Source: Arachis hypogaea (lineage: Eukaryota > Streptophyta > Magnoliopsida > Fabales > Fabaceae). Taken from it: 64,000 bases of DNA. The DNA lies in assembly GCF_003086295.3 (NCBI RefSeq), contig NC_092050.1:148806699-148870698 (forward strand). Reading direction: 5' to 3'. A model generated the notes under the pieces. It searched no databases and was not told the origin of the DNA. It worked only from the letters and a program-made list of their open reading frames with translations. The translations under genes and the position numbers were made by a program. Positions 1 to 12,716 of the stretch are shown in pieces; position 1 is the first letter of the stretch, and each line of letters begins with the position of its first letter.

Positions 1-466
1 AGTTATTAATTACATCATTCATACGTCCATTGTGACTTCACAAATTCACATCTCCTTGTCCTTTGCTCATGGTCTAAATAATGTAATGCATAAATTAATA
101 AATTTTATACCTAGTCTAACCCTACTAATAAGAATGAAAACAGTAAAAATGTTAAATATAATTGTAAATATAAAATATTGATTTGAAATATGATAATAAT
201 AATAATATATACTATTTTTATTATTAACGATGTAAAATATATAATCGCTCATGTGTATTTAACTATCAAAAATTAAATTTTTGAAATAAGAGGGATGAAA
301 TTTTTTATAACTTAAAAATTTAAAATTTAAGTTTTACCGATCCAAAAAAACACCTATAGAAAATTGCATGAATCACTTAAAATTATGTAAATTTATATAC
401 TTATTAATATAATTTTAATAAATCATATAAATTTTGTTAAAAATATAATTATTTATATATTTTATT
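1..466. other. AT-rich intergenic DNA
   Basis: No gene or repeat boundary can be supported. Short open frames here have no recognisable domain and fit chance in AT-rich DNA. Confidence 0.6.
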
Positions 467-608
467 GGTAAAAACTCAAGTGCAGTCGACTTTACGTAAA
501 GTTGATAATTGAGAGTCGTTAGATGATTTGACTGATTTGACTAAATTTTTATCTAACGACTCTCAACTATTAACTTCACGTAAAGTCGACTGCACCTGAA
601 TTTTCACC
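467..608. mobile_element. 142 bp MITE, near-perfect hairpin
   Basis: The two halves are inverted copies over almost their full length (about 58 nt arms, starting GGTAAAAACTC on the left and ending GAATTTTCACC on the right), with a short loop near 525-550. The element is flanked on both sides by TTTATT (461-466 and 609-614), a 6 bp putative target duplication. There is no coding capacity, so it is a non-autonomous foldback-type MITE. The superfamily is uncertain because the duplication length is not diagnostic. Confidence 0.75.
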
Positions 609-3102
609 TTTATTCTATTAGTTTAAATTTTTATAAGAACGTGATTTTATAACAACAACATCCAAAATTTGTCCTTTTGTTCTTATTATAAAGCGTATTG
701 GTATTATTTAATAAGACAACGTTATAGTGTTCATTACTCAAGATGCTGATTTTGCTCTGTAACTGATGTAAAGTGATCATTACAAGTGTTTAACATTATC
801 TTCACCTTCATAGTTTAATTTGCTTGGTGCTTAAACATCTTGAAAACTAAGTAAAACTCGTGGTATTTATGCTTGCTTCTTCCCAATTCTCATCGGTAAT
901 AAGTAATAACTTGTGAATAATAGAAAGGGAGGTTAAATTTTCAGTATCAATTATTGGTTTATACTATAAACAGTTAAACACCGACCCCAACCATAAATTA
1001 AGTCAATTTTTCTAAGTGTCACGGATTTTGTTTTGACTTGTTAAGAGCATTAACATAACGTTTGTCACGGGCACTCGAGGACTCTTGTTGACTCTTAATA
1101 ACTTCAATTCACTTTCAATTTTTATTTCAACTAACCTTCCTTTTTCTTAGTCCTAAACCTTTTTTTAGTTATCCACCGCATCCCTCATTCCGTTATGCCA
1201 AAAATTTATGCATCGCAGATTAAAACTCTATTTAAGAATTTATTTGTTATTGACTAGCTAATAAGGACAGGATTCGAATTTCAACTTATTTAAGCAGATT
1301 AGTAAACTAACTACTAGACCAACCCAAATTTATTAGTCTTAAACCTTTTTTTTTGTATTAGTCCTAAACCTATTTATTCTTTCCTACGGACACCATTAAC
1401 CAACTATGGCCAAAAGCCCAAAACAAGTATCTTCTATTGTTTATTTTGGTTTATCCATACTTGGATATATCATATATTCATATATTCCACACTTTCATTA
1501 TTGTTTTTTTATAGATGCTAGCTACTACTTACAAGTTGCACTGATTATTGACTAAATGTATGCTTGTAATTTCTATTCATTTAATATATATTTTCTGTTT
1601 CAAATAAAGTTTTAGTCTATAATATCTAGTTTAATTTGATACTGGTGATATAAATTTTTTTATATAACCATTTAATTATATTTAGTCTTTTAAATATATC
1701 AAATATAGTTATTTTTATTGATATAACAATACATAATTAAATACACTTACAAAATTATATTTATAATGTAGTACATTAAAATTAAAATCATAACTAAAAT
1801 ATAAACAAGATAAATAAAATCCCTTTTTTTCTTCCCTAGCATATAATTTAATTTCTTTCCAGAGTATAATTTGTTGATAAAATGGGACATACTATTTTTG
1901 GACATCCTCATAAAAATAAATGAATTAATTGATTTTGTTGAAATATAATTTGCATTCATCAAAATAATAATGTAGATTGTCGGAAAATGTGGAACCTTTG
2001 CAAAACTATTTGCATCAAATCCTTCTGCAAGTGACTCTCTGTCATGACAACTAGGTCTCCATAAACTCAGTTTTTTGCTTGTAATGATATGTCTCAAAAT
2101 TATATTCTTATTTTAAAAGTTCTTATTGTCTTTAAATCATTTTACAAAAAAATATAATCCATGATGATGATAGAGAAAAATTTGTGGTTCTCAAAATTAT
2201 AACTAAATATGAATATATGATATTTGAACAACCTCCCATTTCAAGTTTGCAACAAGGTGTACTACTCACTAGTCACTAAGACAAAAGGGAAAAAAATTTA
2301 GAAGATTTTTTTTCTTCCAAAAAAAGAGAAAATTAAAAGATACACGGGGCCTTGAAGGGTTTAAGAATATATATTTCCTTAAAATAAAGATCTCTGCCAT
2401 TATAGGTTATATGAATAGAAACAGCTTTATGATTGAGATCTTTAGTTCATTTAATCCTAGAATTGCATAAAGCTAAGCTAGGCTAATCATTAAGTAATTT
2501 TTTTTTTGTCACCAAATTTTTCAATTTATAGGTCAAAGATTAATTGGTCACAAATTTAATGGATTGTTGTATATATAAAATATGATTTCAAACCTTCAAC
2601 ATGTATTTAAACAAATGAGTGAGTTGATTATTCGACAAATTTAAATTAATTAACTAGTAAGTCATTAATTATTAGAAAAGAAAAAATGCATAGAGAGGAT
2701 ATCTCTAAAAAATCACCTAACCTAAGATTTTGCTTCCAAAAGGGGTCATATACTCATACCTAAAGCCACAAGCGTGTGCATTTCTATCACTTTTGTTTTT
2801 CACCTTTAGAAAAAAAAATGAAACGAGGTTTTCACTTTATGCATGGTTTAATTATAAAAGCAAACGTGAATTTTATTAACTCCATTGATTTCGATCGTAT
2901 CATGTTTAAAAACATATTAACCTTTTTGACATATCACTTTTCTGAAGTAGCTTCATCTTTATTACCCTTCAACCTTTGAAACTACTTTAATTTATACTAG
3001 TTTATTTACTTATATAGTTACTTACATCGTTCAAAGTTCAAAATTGAATAAAAGAAATGATATTCACTATTTATATTTGTGTAGTATAACTCATAATAAT
3101 TA
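609..3102. other. Intergenic DNA without recognisable gene
   Basis: The stretch is AT-rich, with homopolymer runs and no frame showing a known domain. At about 1262-1330 there is a GATTCGAAT-containing stretch ending in ACTAGACCAACCCAA. This resembles tRNA-like or repeat-terminus debris seen in plant genomes, but it cannot be delimited. Confidence 0.5.
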
Positions 3103-3275
3103 ATGAGGAGTGCTAGGAGACCAGCAATTTTGTTAAATTCTGGCCAGTACTTAATCATCAAAAGAAAATTGAATGATTCTACACTATTAGATACAATCTC
3201 ACACCATTAAAAATATCATTGATGACTAATTAATGGCTAAAAATCACAAAATCTGCTGTCCCTAGACTTTCTCAT
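3103..3275. mobile_element. 173 bp MITE with about 30 bp terminal inverted repeats
   Basis: The left end (ATGAGGAGTGCTAGGAGACC) and the reverse complement of the right end (ATGAGAAAGTCTAGGGACAG) match over about 30 nt with a few mismatches, both continuing into CAG-ATTTTGT. Both ends sit in the same AATTAAT-like context, consistent with insertion at a short TA-rich target. No coding capacity is present. Confidence 0.65.
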
Positions 3276-6200
3276 AATTAATTTGGTGTCACTTTCAGTG
3301 CAAATATCTATCTACCGAAAGGACAAACCTATCCAGAAAATCCGGATCTAAAAAAAGGTAACAATTATATGATTGCATGCATCTATTGATTAAAGACATC
3401 TACTACTATTTTTCCCTTTTTGCATGCATATGTAACTTTGTTAAATCATTCAACTTTATTTATTATTGCCACTCGCGTGGTAAAAGTTACATGTAATAAT
3501 TTAAGTAACACTTATTCATTTAATTTCACCTTTCTTCACCCCAACAATTTATCTCCCTTTTCTTTTGTCATGAGTTGCATCAAAGATCAATAAGCACGGA
3601 TTATTTTATTATATATATAAAAAAAAAAGAAAATATATAAGTTTAATTGTAGTATACTAGTAGTTAGAAGATCCTAGGGCTCAGGAGAAAAGAAAAACTG
3701 TCACTAAAGAATTATGTATAGAAAGGGAAATTTTAGGTTTAAAAATGTACAAAGTGTCGGTTTCTACTCTCTTTTTTATTTCTTATTTTTTTCCTCACAT
3801 ACTTATTTTATAGTGGTAAAAGATATGGCATTTTATTTGTATTATTTTATCAAATTTTTTATTATTACATTTTTTTATAATTTTTTTTTGTCAGATGAAT
3901 TAGACAACTTCCAATTTTAGGTATTATACAACACACCTACATATTCTTCACACATTTATTACATATTGCAGCAACAGCTAGGATATTTTTTTTATCGGTT
4001 GCAATCGGCAGAACTCGAATCCAAAATCTCTAGATGAAGAGAGACAGACTATGTCATTTAAGTTATAACTTTTCTGTACGTAAAATTAGCAAGTAAGTCT
4101 CTTGATGAAGGCCGAAGCCATAGGGGTGAGAAGCCCAAATTAAAATGAAGCCAATATGTTCTGTATTGTCTAATGACTAATGTGTATTGTGTAACATTAA
4201 CATGCATACATAATGGGCCAAATTATCTCACATTGTTTTTGGACATTATTTCACATATTATATTGTTGTATTCTTATAAAAAAAACATATTGGTGTATAA
4301 AGCTAATGCAATGTATGTGAGTATGACTAATGACCAAAAAACCAAAAGGATACTACAAGATTCACTAAAAAAAATAAAAAAATAAAATCCTCTACGAGAT
4401 ATTTTTTTTTAATGCTCTAAATTTTTTTTTTGGACTTGTCAAGAGTAGCGTTATAAGCTAGTAACCAGTCCCCCCTCAAAAATTTAACTTTACAACAATT
4501 AAAGTGATGTTGGCCCAATTAAAAGCTGAAAGGAAAAAGTTTCAGATTTGAAAAAAAATAACATGACGAGGGATTTTTTAAAAAGAAATTGTGGTATTTG
4601 TCCATATAAAAGTATGATATATTGTGTTAATATAGATTTATTTATCATTATTAGATGAAGTACGAAGCTAATTTCAATCGAGCTTATCTCTTATCTAATC
4701 ATTAGAAAAATGTGGATTTTCTCTCGTGTGTTATTTCAGATCATTTTGATTATTTTAGCCGTTAATTTTTAGTATCTGTGGATCATTTTATTATAACTGA
4801 AATTAAATAAGTCTAAATTTCAAAAATTTAATTCATAAAGTAAAAAATATCTAACACTAATAAATTATTTAAAAATTTTATTTTTAAAAGATGTAAAATT
4901 TGTAATAAATTTTTTTATGTTCACGAATGGTCATTAGAAGCGTGACTATTTATGTGAATAACCTAATAATACTAAATCGAATAATTTTGATATTATATTA
5001 AAATTAAAATTATCTAAGTTTAACTCAATTTTAAAAAACTAATTTATAAATTGAGAAATGCATTACATTTATAAACTATTTAAAAAGACTTTATTTTTTA
5101 AAGATCTAAAGTGATTTCTAATACATTCTATTTCATACGTGTAGCAATATAATTATTGCATCATACAAAGTGCACTCACAGCCGCAATTAGATATAGATA
5201 TTCTTCATATAAAAATGGTTATGCATATTATATGAAGAGATTCTGTTATTCAGAGTAGAGAATAAAATTATTAGCTAGATTCTAACATGTTTATATGATT
5301 ACGTAAAGTATTGTTAAAATATCGTAGTTATCATAATTACCATAATACAAGTATTCTAGAATGCACCAAATTCTTACCCCATATTGATTGATAACTATCA
5401 GTTATTTACCTTTTTTTGTTATATCTTCTTTTTTTCCTTTAATTACATAATAAATTAATGTATAAAGGAAGAATCACTTTTCATCAGAATATTATACCGA
5501 GTTTGAATGAAGTTAAATCCCAATACATGAGAAAGTGGCACACCTTTGCTTTCCATGAGTGCAAATAATAATGTTTGATCCATGTTTCATATATATGCAA
5601 CATGCAAGTAATATTGTTAAATTTTAAGAGCATCTCTAATGGATAGTTTTTATTTTATTTTATTTTAAATCTATAAGGTGTTATATATATAAATATTTGT
5701 AAAATTATATATAATTTTTATTTAAAATTTAATATAAAATTTGTCGTTCTAATAATAACATTACAATAACATTATAATATTTATTTAATAAATTATATAA
5801 GTGGATAATATTTCACTGTCTTCAATATGAATTTTTTTATTATTACTAATATTATTTTAAAAATAATATCTAATATAAATTTTAATTTTAAATTATTTTA
5901 ATTACGATAGAAATCAAAAGTCATATGTGGTTCTATTGGAATTATTTTAAGAATTATGTTAGGTAATTAATAATTTTTTTGAACAATATAAAAAATCATC
6001 AATCAAATTAAAATATATTATTCTTTTAAATTATTTACTTAAATTTTAATATTAAAATAACCATCTACACACCTAATAAAATAAACATCTAAAATATTTA
6101 TTATTTACATTATTTAATATTTTTATTGTTTACCTATACTTTTTCTTATTATAATGGTTGCAAATGCAAGTTAGAATGCATTAAAATTAAATACATAGCA

Positions 6201-7033
6201 TGCTTTTTCGCATGTAGCATCCCACTACAGATATGCATGTGCTATCTATCTATCTATCTAGATATTAGGATCTTGAACACACATGCCCTTAGATTGTGAA
6301 TATACGTTTGATAAGACCCTCTTCTTTTTCCAATAAAAGGCTCTGATACTAGGTAATATTTAATTTATAGGCTAAATTTTTTTATATTTATAGACATTAA
6401 ATATATAATACGAGTAAAAAAACTAGCTAGGGAATTAAGATATTAATTAAAATAAGAGTCACTTTAATTAAAATCAAATTCAAACAAAATAATGATATAA
6501 TTTGTCATAGTGGCCAGCTTAATTAGTTTAATTGGGTTTGCACCGAAAAATTTTGGGACTACTCTATAGCAATCCCAATAATAATCTTCCTTTGTTTAGA
6601 ATGGAATCAACACGTTGGTTTCAACTCCAATTCTGTTATATAGCTGATATAGATGTGGCTAATTTTCTTAAAAATAGAAGAAGACAATGTATAATTCAGT
6701 GTAATAGTGAATTAGTTTATTTTCCTTTGAATGAATTTAATTTTTTTTAAATTTAAATAATAAATTGAATTTTCAGATTTAAAGAATAATAAAATTAAAA
6801 ATAAATGAGAGTCAGATTTCATAGTGTATAAAATGTTAAAATAATTTTTTTTAGTGTAAAGTAAATCGAAGAGTTTGATTTGTATATATAAAAAATTTTC
6901 AATACTAAAATACAAATTTAAAGATTAGATTTGTATATTTAAAAAATTTATTTTAAAACCTCAGATCCATAATTTTCATGTAAAAAAAACATATCAAATT
7001 TTAACATCATTGAAAAACACCTTCCACGGTATA
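3276..7033. other. Intergenic DNA, AT-rich
   Basis: No supportable gene. It contains a short TATC microsatellite at about 6242-6262. A stretch near 3990-4070 has a tRNA-like GAACTCGAATCC motif. At 5631 there is a GAGCATCTCTAATGG motif resembling the terminus of the PIF-like element at 10049, but no matching second end was found. Confidence 0.5.
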
Positions 7034-7042
7034 TATAAATAT

Positions 7043-8212
7043 GGAAATTTTATGGTGCTAACACAAGATAAAAGCATGCTATGAAGATCATACATGTTTT
7101 GTTTGAAAAGTGACGCGTGGTTCTTCTTTTATTGTTTCTGTCAAAATTTTTTTAATTGATTTTCTGTTCCTGTCCCCTTCTCCTATGTGAGGGATTTTTT
7201 TTGGTTTTGTCAGAACTTATATGAGATTAAACGAGAATAATTATAAGGTTAATTAGCTTGGCTATCTTTTATTGCTAAAATAACATTTAATGTATTATTA
7301 ATTTATTATACCTTTGTATAAGTTTTTGTAGGTTTTTATTTAATTAAAATTCTTAGTAATTGTATTCACAAATTTTATTTATTTTTAATATTTTAATTTA
7401 TCATAACAATATTTATTTAGTTTTTTATTCCAAAAAATAAAATGTATTACACCAGCATTATTAAAAAATTCCCTTTTTTAATATTTTTTTTCTTTTTTTC
7501 ATCCATACACAAAATACTAATAGATTTTCTTTGTAGTTAATTGGATATCAAGTTATAATTTTTATTTAAAATTTTTATTCACTTGGTAAATATATTATAT
7601 TATTTTTATACCTTTTAATTTTCACAAACTAACCAAATTTTGGAGATTACCCCAACTATAACCACAATTATTAATCTTCTATTAGTCATAAAGGATAATC
7701 ATAAAAAATAGTATTTTGTTTTTTTCTCTTTATAAACAATTTTTCTTTTAAGATAAGCAATAATTTTTTCTAATAATTCTTAACAAATTTTTGTTTTAGA
7801 TATTTCAGTATGCGTAAAATAAATATTTTTCGTTAAGCTATTATTTTAAAAATCATAATTTGATGTAATGTATTTATGTCCAAAGTATTTCTAAATATAT
7901 AATGTGAAGAAAAAAGCATTATAATTATCTTTATAAAAGGTATAATAAATTAATAATACATTAAAAAAAAATCAAATTCTTCGAGCGTTCAGTGCAAATA
8001 GCCAAGTTAATTAATCTTACAATTATCATCGTTTAATCTCACATAAATCCTAACAAAAAAAACTCACATAGGAGAAAAAAAACAAGAATAGAAAATCAAT
8101 TAAAAAATTGTGACAGAAACAATAAAAAAAGAACTATGCGTCACTTTTCAAACAAAACACATATAATCCTCATAACATGTTTTTTTCTTGTGTCAGCACC
8201 ATAGAATTTTCC
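7043..8212. mobile_element. Non-autonomous Mutator-like element (MULE), 1170 bp
   Basis: The element begins GGAAATTTTATGGTGCT and ends with the inverted counterpart AGCACCATAGAATTTTCC. The inverted arms can be followed for about 270 nt each (7043-7315 and about 7945-8212). Immediately outside, TATAAATAT occurs at 7034-7042 and again at 8213-8221. A perfect 9 bp target duplication with long terminal inverted repeats is the signature of Mutator-superfamily transposons. The AT-rich middle has no transposase frame, so the copy cannot move by itself. Confidence 0.88.
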
Positions 8213-8221
8213 TATAAATAT

Positions 8222-9852
8222 ATATATTTTTTGGGTATTTATTTTAAAATGGTTCAAATATCAATATATCATTATGCATATACGATATGATTTCTAACTC
8301 AGCAACTGAAAAAAAAAATATAAAAATAAAAAACAAATGAAAAGTAAGGGTGTGATATGATATCTGAATGACCTTGGAAATAAAGATGATTCCCTCTACG
8401 TACCTCAGCCTTATTGAGCTGCCGTATTACCATTATATTTTTCACAGCTTGCAGGAATGCATGGTATAATAAGTTGGTAACTGAAAAAAAAAAGTTGTGT
8501 TCATGAATATATGTTCATTAAAAACCAATTTTGATTTTTAATACTTTTAAAATAAAAAAAAAATTATTTTTATGTAACAAATTAGTGTCCTTATCACTTT
8601 TAATAATTTTTTATAGATAAATAATTTTTTAACAAATTTTGTGACATGACAAATCAAATCCAAAAAATATCATTACAAAAGAAATGATTTTTTCTTATAA
8701 ATATAAGTATATAAAACTAACGACAAATAGAGATTTTTTTTAGAATTTACGGACGGTTATTTAGGTTTTTAGAGAAATTGTGTGTAGAAATCAATTCATT
8801 TTGAGAACTACTAAAATAATAATAAAAAAAGATACAATTTAAAGAACTTTGGAAGTTAATTTGAATATTTATTTATTTAATTTATTCAGTTAAATAAGAG
8901 GTAGGGGAGAATCTTGTGGAAGCAACTGAAAAATAATGGTGGGTCCGAATAATTTTGTCTGATCAAAATGTATGAAAGTGCAGATAGATACTGTGGCATT
9001 ATTCATAAAGAACAATGATAGAATCCATTCAGTTGTAAGTAAAAATGTTTAAAGAGGAGAGGTTGGGACTCCACTTGATGTTCAATCAAATCGTTGATGA
9101 TAGAGTCCATTTTGGATATTCATGATGTCTCCTATTATATTATGCTGCCTTACTACCAGAAAAACTCTCTGCTTTGGTTATTGGTTACTTATGACAGTCA
9201 TTTTCACATGTTGGATTTGGACATGTTTGGTAGCTATATAATTTTATTTTTATTTAATTTAATCTTTTAACATTTTATTTAATGTGTTGGAGCTGCAAAT
9301 TAACTATGATATGGTTACTGAATGTGTGGTAGCTAGTTTAACAAAAATCGAATAAATCCAATTTGAGATGAGAAAAAATTGAATAGTCTGAATTGCACGG
9401 AAAATTCGTGTCTTTCAAATTTGTGTGGGATTGTTGACTTGTTGCGCATGTAGCGGTAAAACAACCTCTTTTTTCGGTAAAATATCTCATTCACTTGATC
9501 TCACCTTTCATTTTCGGAAGCCACTTTCAGAAGAAAAAATTATCGTTGAGAAATAAATCAACAACCGGAAAGAAAATGTCCAGACCAGTAAAAAAAATGT
9601 CAACCATCCTAAAGATTACATTATTAATTTAGGTGCCTTTTATGGCGGTTATAAGTGTTGTGTGGCTACAATGGCAACAAACATTCCACCAATTAATGTA
9701 CTACACGTGAAAAGAAAGAAGTGGTTTGATTTTGGCTTAGATATTGTTAATCACGGTGAAATTTTTAATCAGACATGGTAAATATATGTTGACATTTTTT
9801 TTTTTATCACCAAAACAACTATACTTTTTTTTTTACACACACAAGATATATA
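8222..9852. other. Intergenic DNA without recognisable gene
   Basis: AT-rich with poly-A/T runs and a (TA)n run just before the next element. No domain-bearing frame or bounded repeat could be supported. Confidence 0.5.
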
Positions 9853-9861
9853 TATATATAT

Positions 9862-10024
9862 AGTGAGTTCTATGGTGTCTTTTACTATAGTGGCTAACTT
9901 GCTTTTAAAAGTAAAAAATAAAATGTTTAAAGTAAAAAGTAAAATATTTAAAATTTAAAAAATATTATCTATTTGCCTTTTTTGGTAAGTTAGGTACAAT
10001 CTCAAAGGTACCATAGCATTCACC
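9862..10024. mobile_element. 163 bp MULE-type MITE
   Basis: The ends AGTGAGTTCTATGGTGTC and (reverse complement of right end) GGTGAATGCTATGGTACC are inverted repeats, and similarity continues inward through a CTAACTT motif for about 40 nt. TATATATAT flanks both sides (9853-9861 and 10025-10033), which would be a 9 bp duplication but is low complexity. The CTATGGTG core resembles the terminus of the MULE at 7043. Confidence 0.6.
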
Positions 10025-10048
10025 TATATATATTAGATAGTGGTCTAA

Positions 10049-11087
10049 GACCATCTCCAGTAGAGAACTCCTAGTTCCTATTTATGGCACACCTGTCATA
10101 AAAAGTAACTCCACATCAGCTTTTGCGTTATAAACAGTAAATAGGAATTCAAAACATCTCTCTCTTCTCCATTAGGAGGAACTAACTTTAGTCCCTGTTG
10201 TGGTCCCATTTAATTAATTTATTAAAATACTTGAAATTAATGTAATTAATTTTTTTCAATAATGTAATTTAAATATTTAAATTTAAAAATAATTCACTAT
10301 TAAAAGATATTAATATTAAATAAATTCATATATAACAATAATACACAATATATAATTCGGGGTTACACTAATTTGTAAAATTACTTAATACAAAGAAAAA
10401 CATAATTAAACTCTATAGTAGCAGAACTTTGATTTCGTAAACTTGGAAGAAGATGAAGAAGAGTAGTAGAGAGTGTGAGAATAGAAGTGTATCTAAGTGG
10501 TATATATAGCGTAACAAAATATTAATTTATTAATAATAACGGTAACATAGTAACGGCTAGTTTCTAACGGCTAATTTTACAATAGCTAGGTTTGCAACGG
10601 CTAATTTAATATAATAATATAAATATAAATAATATTTAATATTAATTATGATATAAATAATTAATATAAATTATTAATTAAATAAAAATTTAATTATTTA
10701 ATCTAATTAATTATTATAATTATTAATAAATTATTATAATTTAATTACTTAATTAATTATTAGTAAAATAATTAATATAAATTATTAATTAAATAAAAAT
10801 ATCAATATTTAATATAATTAATCATTATAATTATTATTAAATTAATTATTATTTAATTATTTAATTAATTAACATAACTATTTAATTAATTAACATTTTA
10901 TACAATTATTTATTTTTTACCTAACTTGCCATTTGGTAAGTGTGGATTGGCTAATGGGAGTCTCCATTCAGAGGGACTCCATCGTCTTGAAATGAGTGAA
11001 GGAATTCACTTGAGTTCCACTCCAATTCTCTTTTTTCTCTGACAAAATAGTAATCGGGCTCCAAAATTTAGCCCGTTGGAGATGCTC
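10049..11087 (-). mobile_element. PIF/Harbinger-like non-autonomous transposon, 1039 bp
   Basis: The terminal inverted repeats are GACCATCTCC (left) and GAGCATCTCC (reverse complement of right end). Both are flanked by the trinucleotide TAA (10046-10048, 11088-11090), the target class used by PIF/Harbinger elements. The interior has a TATATATA box at 10501-10508 read on the minus strand, followed downstream by a pyrimidine-rich leader. This looks like the promoter end of an autonomous relative whose transposase gene has been lost. The rest is AT-rich TTAATTA sequence. Superfamily assignment rests only on termini and target site. Confidence 0.65.
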
Positions 11088-11090
11088 TAA

Positions 11091-11752
11091 AGCCAATCTG
11101 ACCTAGACAGAAAAAGACCTGACCCAACCCTTTCTATTATGACTTAAATTGATTATGTCATTAGCCCCAAATTTCATTCAACTGTTCTATTGTCACCGCT
11201 CTCTTATGAGTTGACACTCGAGTCTCCCTGTTTCAAGAGTACCACCAGCAAAATGCATTTGCTGCCGCAAGATTTGCAACAACAAAACCTCATGACAAAT
11301 TTTCCAAAGATAAATAATAATAAAAAATTCTTCTTCAACCTTTCCTTCTTACACTTTCAAACCAGAAACTATGACCTATGGGTACCTGCAACGTTAAGTT
11401 TCATTTGCTTTAGATTCTGAAATAAACTAGCATAACTCCAACACTACAGTCATATCACACACGATACTATGTAGCTCCATTCACACGAGCACAAATCTCA
11501 CCTTCTTCCAATATATCGCCAATAATCATCCCATTAATCTTATATTTTGGTTCGACATTCGCCCATAAATACCGATAATAAGCAAATAATACACTCGTAA
11601 CCACCACACACTGACTACATTTTCTCCAACATCTTCTGCACAGTTCTTCCCTTTCTGACATCGATGACCAACCTTAAATGTCAATAGAATCACTACTCGA
11701 ATTGACATTTTTAATCTCAAAATATCACTTATTAACAATAGGAAAAGTACGA
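11091..11752. other. Intergenic DNA, unrecognised short frames
   Basis: Short overlapping minus-strand frames of 64-70 codons lie at about 11467-11738. None has a domain I recognise, and no promoter or splice context supports a gene. Confidence 0.4.
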
Positions 11753-12060
11753 GGAGCCAATAGAATATTTGTACAATGTGTACAATGGAGGTTTAGAGAG
11801 TATTAGAGATATAACCATTAGTGTTACCTTTTCCCATCAGTTGAAGCTTTTGGGATGAGTGGTATCATGACATGGTATTAGAGCTCTAGATCCGAAAGAT
11901 CAAGAGTTCGATGCTTGGTAAACCCAAAAATCAGTTTAAGCTTTTGGGAAGATGTTTATTATTCCTAGTACTCGAATGGTTATTCTAGATAGTATGGAGG
12001 ATGTTCATTTTGTAACTCAATAGCCCATTGTACACATTGTACAAATAGTCCATTGGCTCC
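11753..12060. mobile_element. 308 bp MITE with about 36 bp terminal inverted repeats
   Basis: GGAGCCAATAGAATATTTGT at the left end pairs with ACAAATAGTCCATTGGCTCC at the right end, and the match continues into TACAATG-TGTACAATGG on both arms. The interior contains a stretch resembling a tRNA-Met-complementary motif (ATGGTATTAGAGCTC at about 11872) and GATCCGAAAGATC. There is no coding frame and no unambiguous target duplication. Confidence 0.7.
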
Positions 12061-12330
12061 CTAGCAGGACTCTTAACAATATTATTACTGTAGTATAAGA
12101 GGAAAATTTAATCGTCATTAATCTGCTAGAGAAAATTTAGCCACAATAACTCATATTCTACATGTCACCATTCAATTGGATCAATCGTAGTCGTTGGTAG
12201 GCACCGCGAACACAACCACCAAAGACGCAATTTATTAATTATTATCTCAGTCGTCTTAATTATATAAATATTTAATTTTTTATTTTTATTAATCAAATGA
12301 TAGTAAAAAAATTTTTTTTGGCCTAATAAC

Positions 12331-12618
12331 ATGCATGCTGGATCCTCATCAAATACAAAAGTAAAGTTCTTGTCAAATGTAAAGGTGGGGTCTAAGCAAA
12401 AGAAGGATCCTCCATCCACGCTTGACTCTTTGGGAACAACTCATATGGCTTTCAAGAATTATAGTACTCCTTTTTTTAAAGCAGGGCACAAAAAACAACG
12501 TCTTATTTCATTTCAAAACTCACCTACTGAAACATTGTCAATAGATTCTCGAGTACAAAAAGATCTTGATAAAGCTAGTGCAACAACACTTAGAGAACCA
12601 ACCTCAATAGAAGAATGA
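12331..12618 (+). pseudogene. LINE ORF1 (nucleic-acid-binding gag-like) C-terminal remnant
   Basis: An open frame of 95 codons precedes the LINE ORF2. It is rich in Lys, Ser and Thr, with no zinc knuckle remaining. Its identity rests mainly on position: in plant L1 elements ORF1 lies directly upstream of ORF2. The N-terminal part is missing, consistent with 5' truncation. An unrelated chance frame cannot be excluded. Confidence 0.4.
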
Positions 12619-12716
12619 TGGTTCTGCGGTGCAAGTTCAAGAGAAGACACTTGGAGACAGGAGTCCATCAACGTGAGGTAGGATGATTAAACATTTTAAT
12701 TATTTAATTTATTTTT

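Noticed and set aside
1262..1330. GATTCGAAT motif as a tRNA gene
   Set aside because: No cloverleaf or A-box/B-box pair could be built; more likely repeat debris.
11467..11738. Overlapping minus-strand frames with several Cys residues
   Set aside because: No zinc-binding spacing or family match was recognised; short and unsupported by promoter or splice signals.
11872..11895. ATGGTATTAGAGCTC as a retrotransposon primer-binding site
   Set aside because: No LTR or internal domain lies nearby; it is the interior of a MITE with clear inverted termini.
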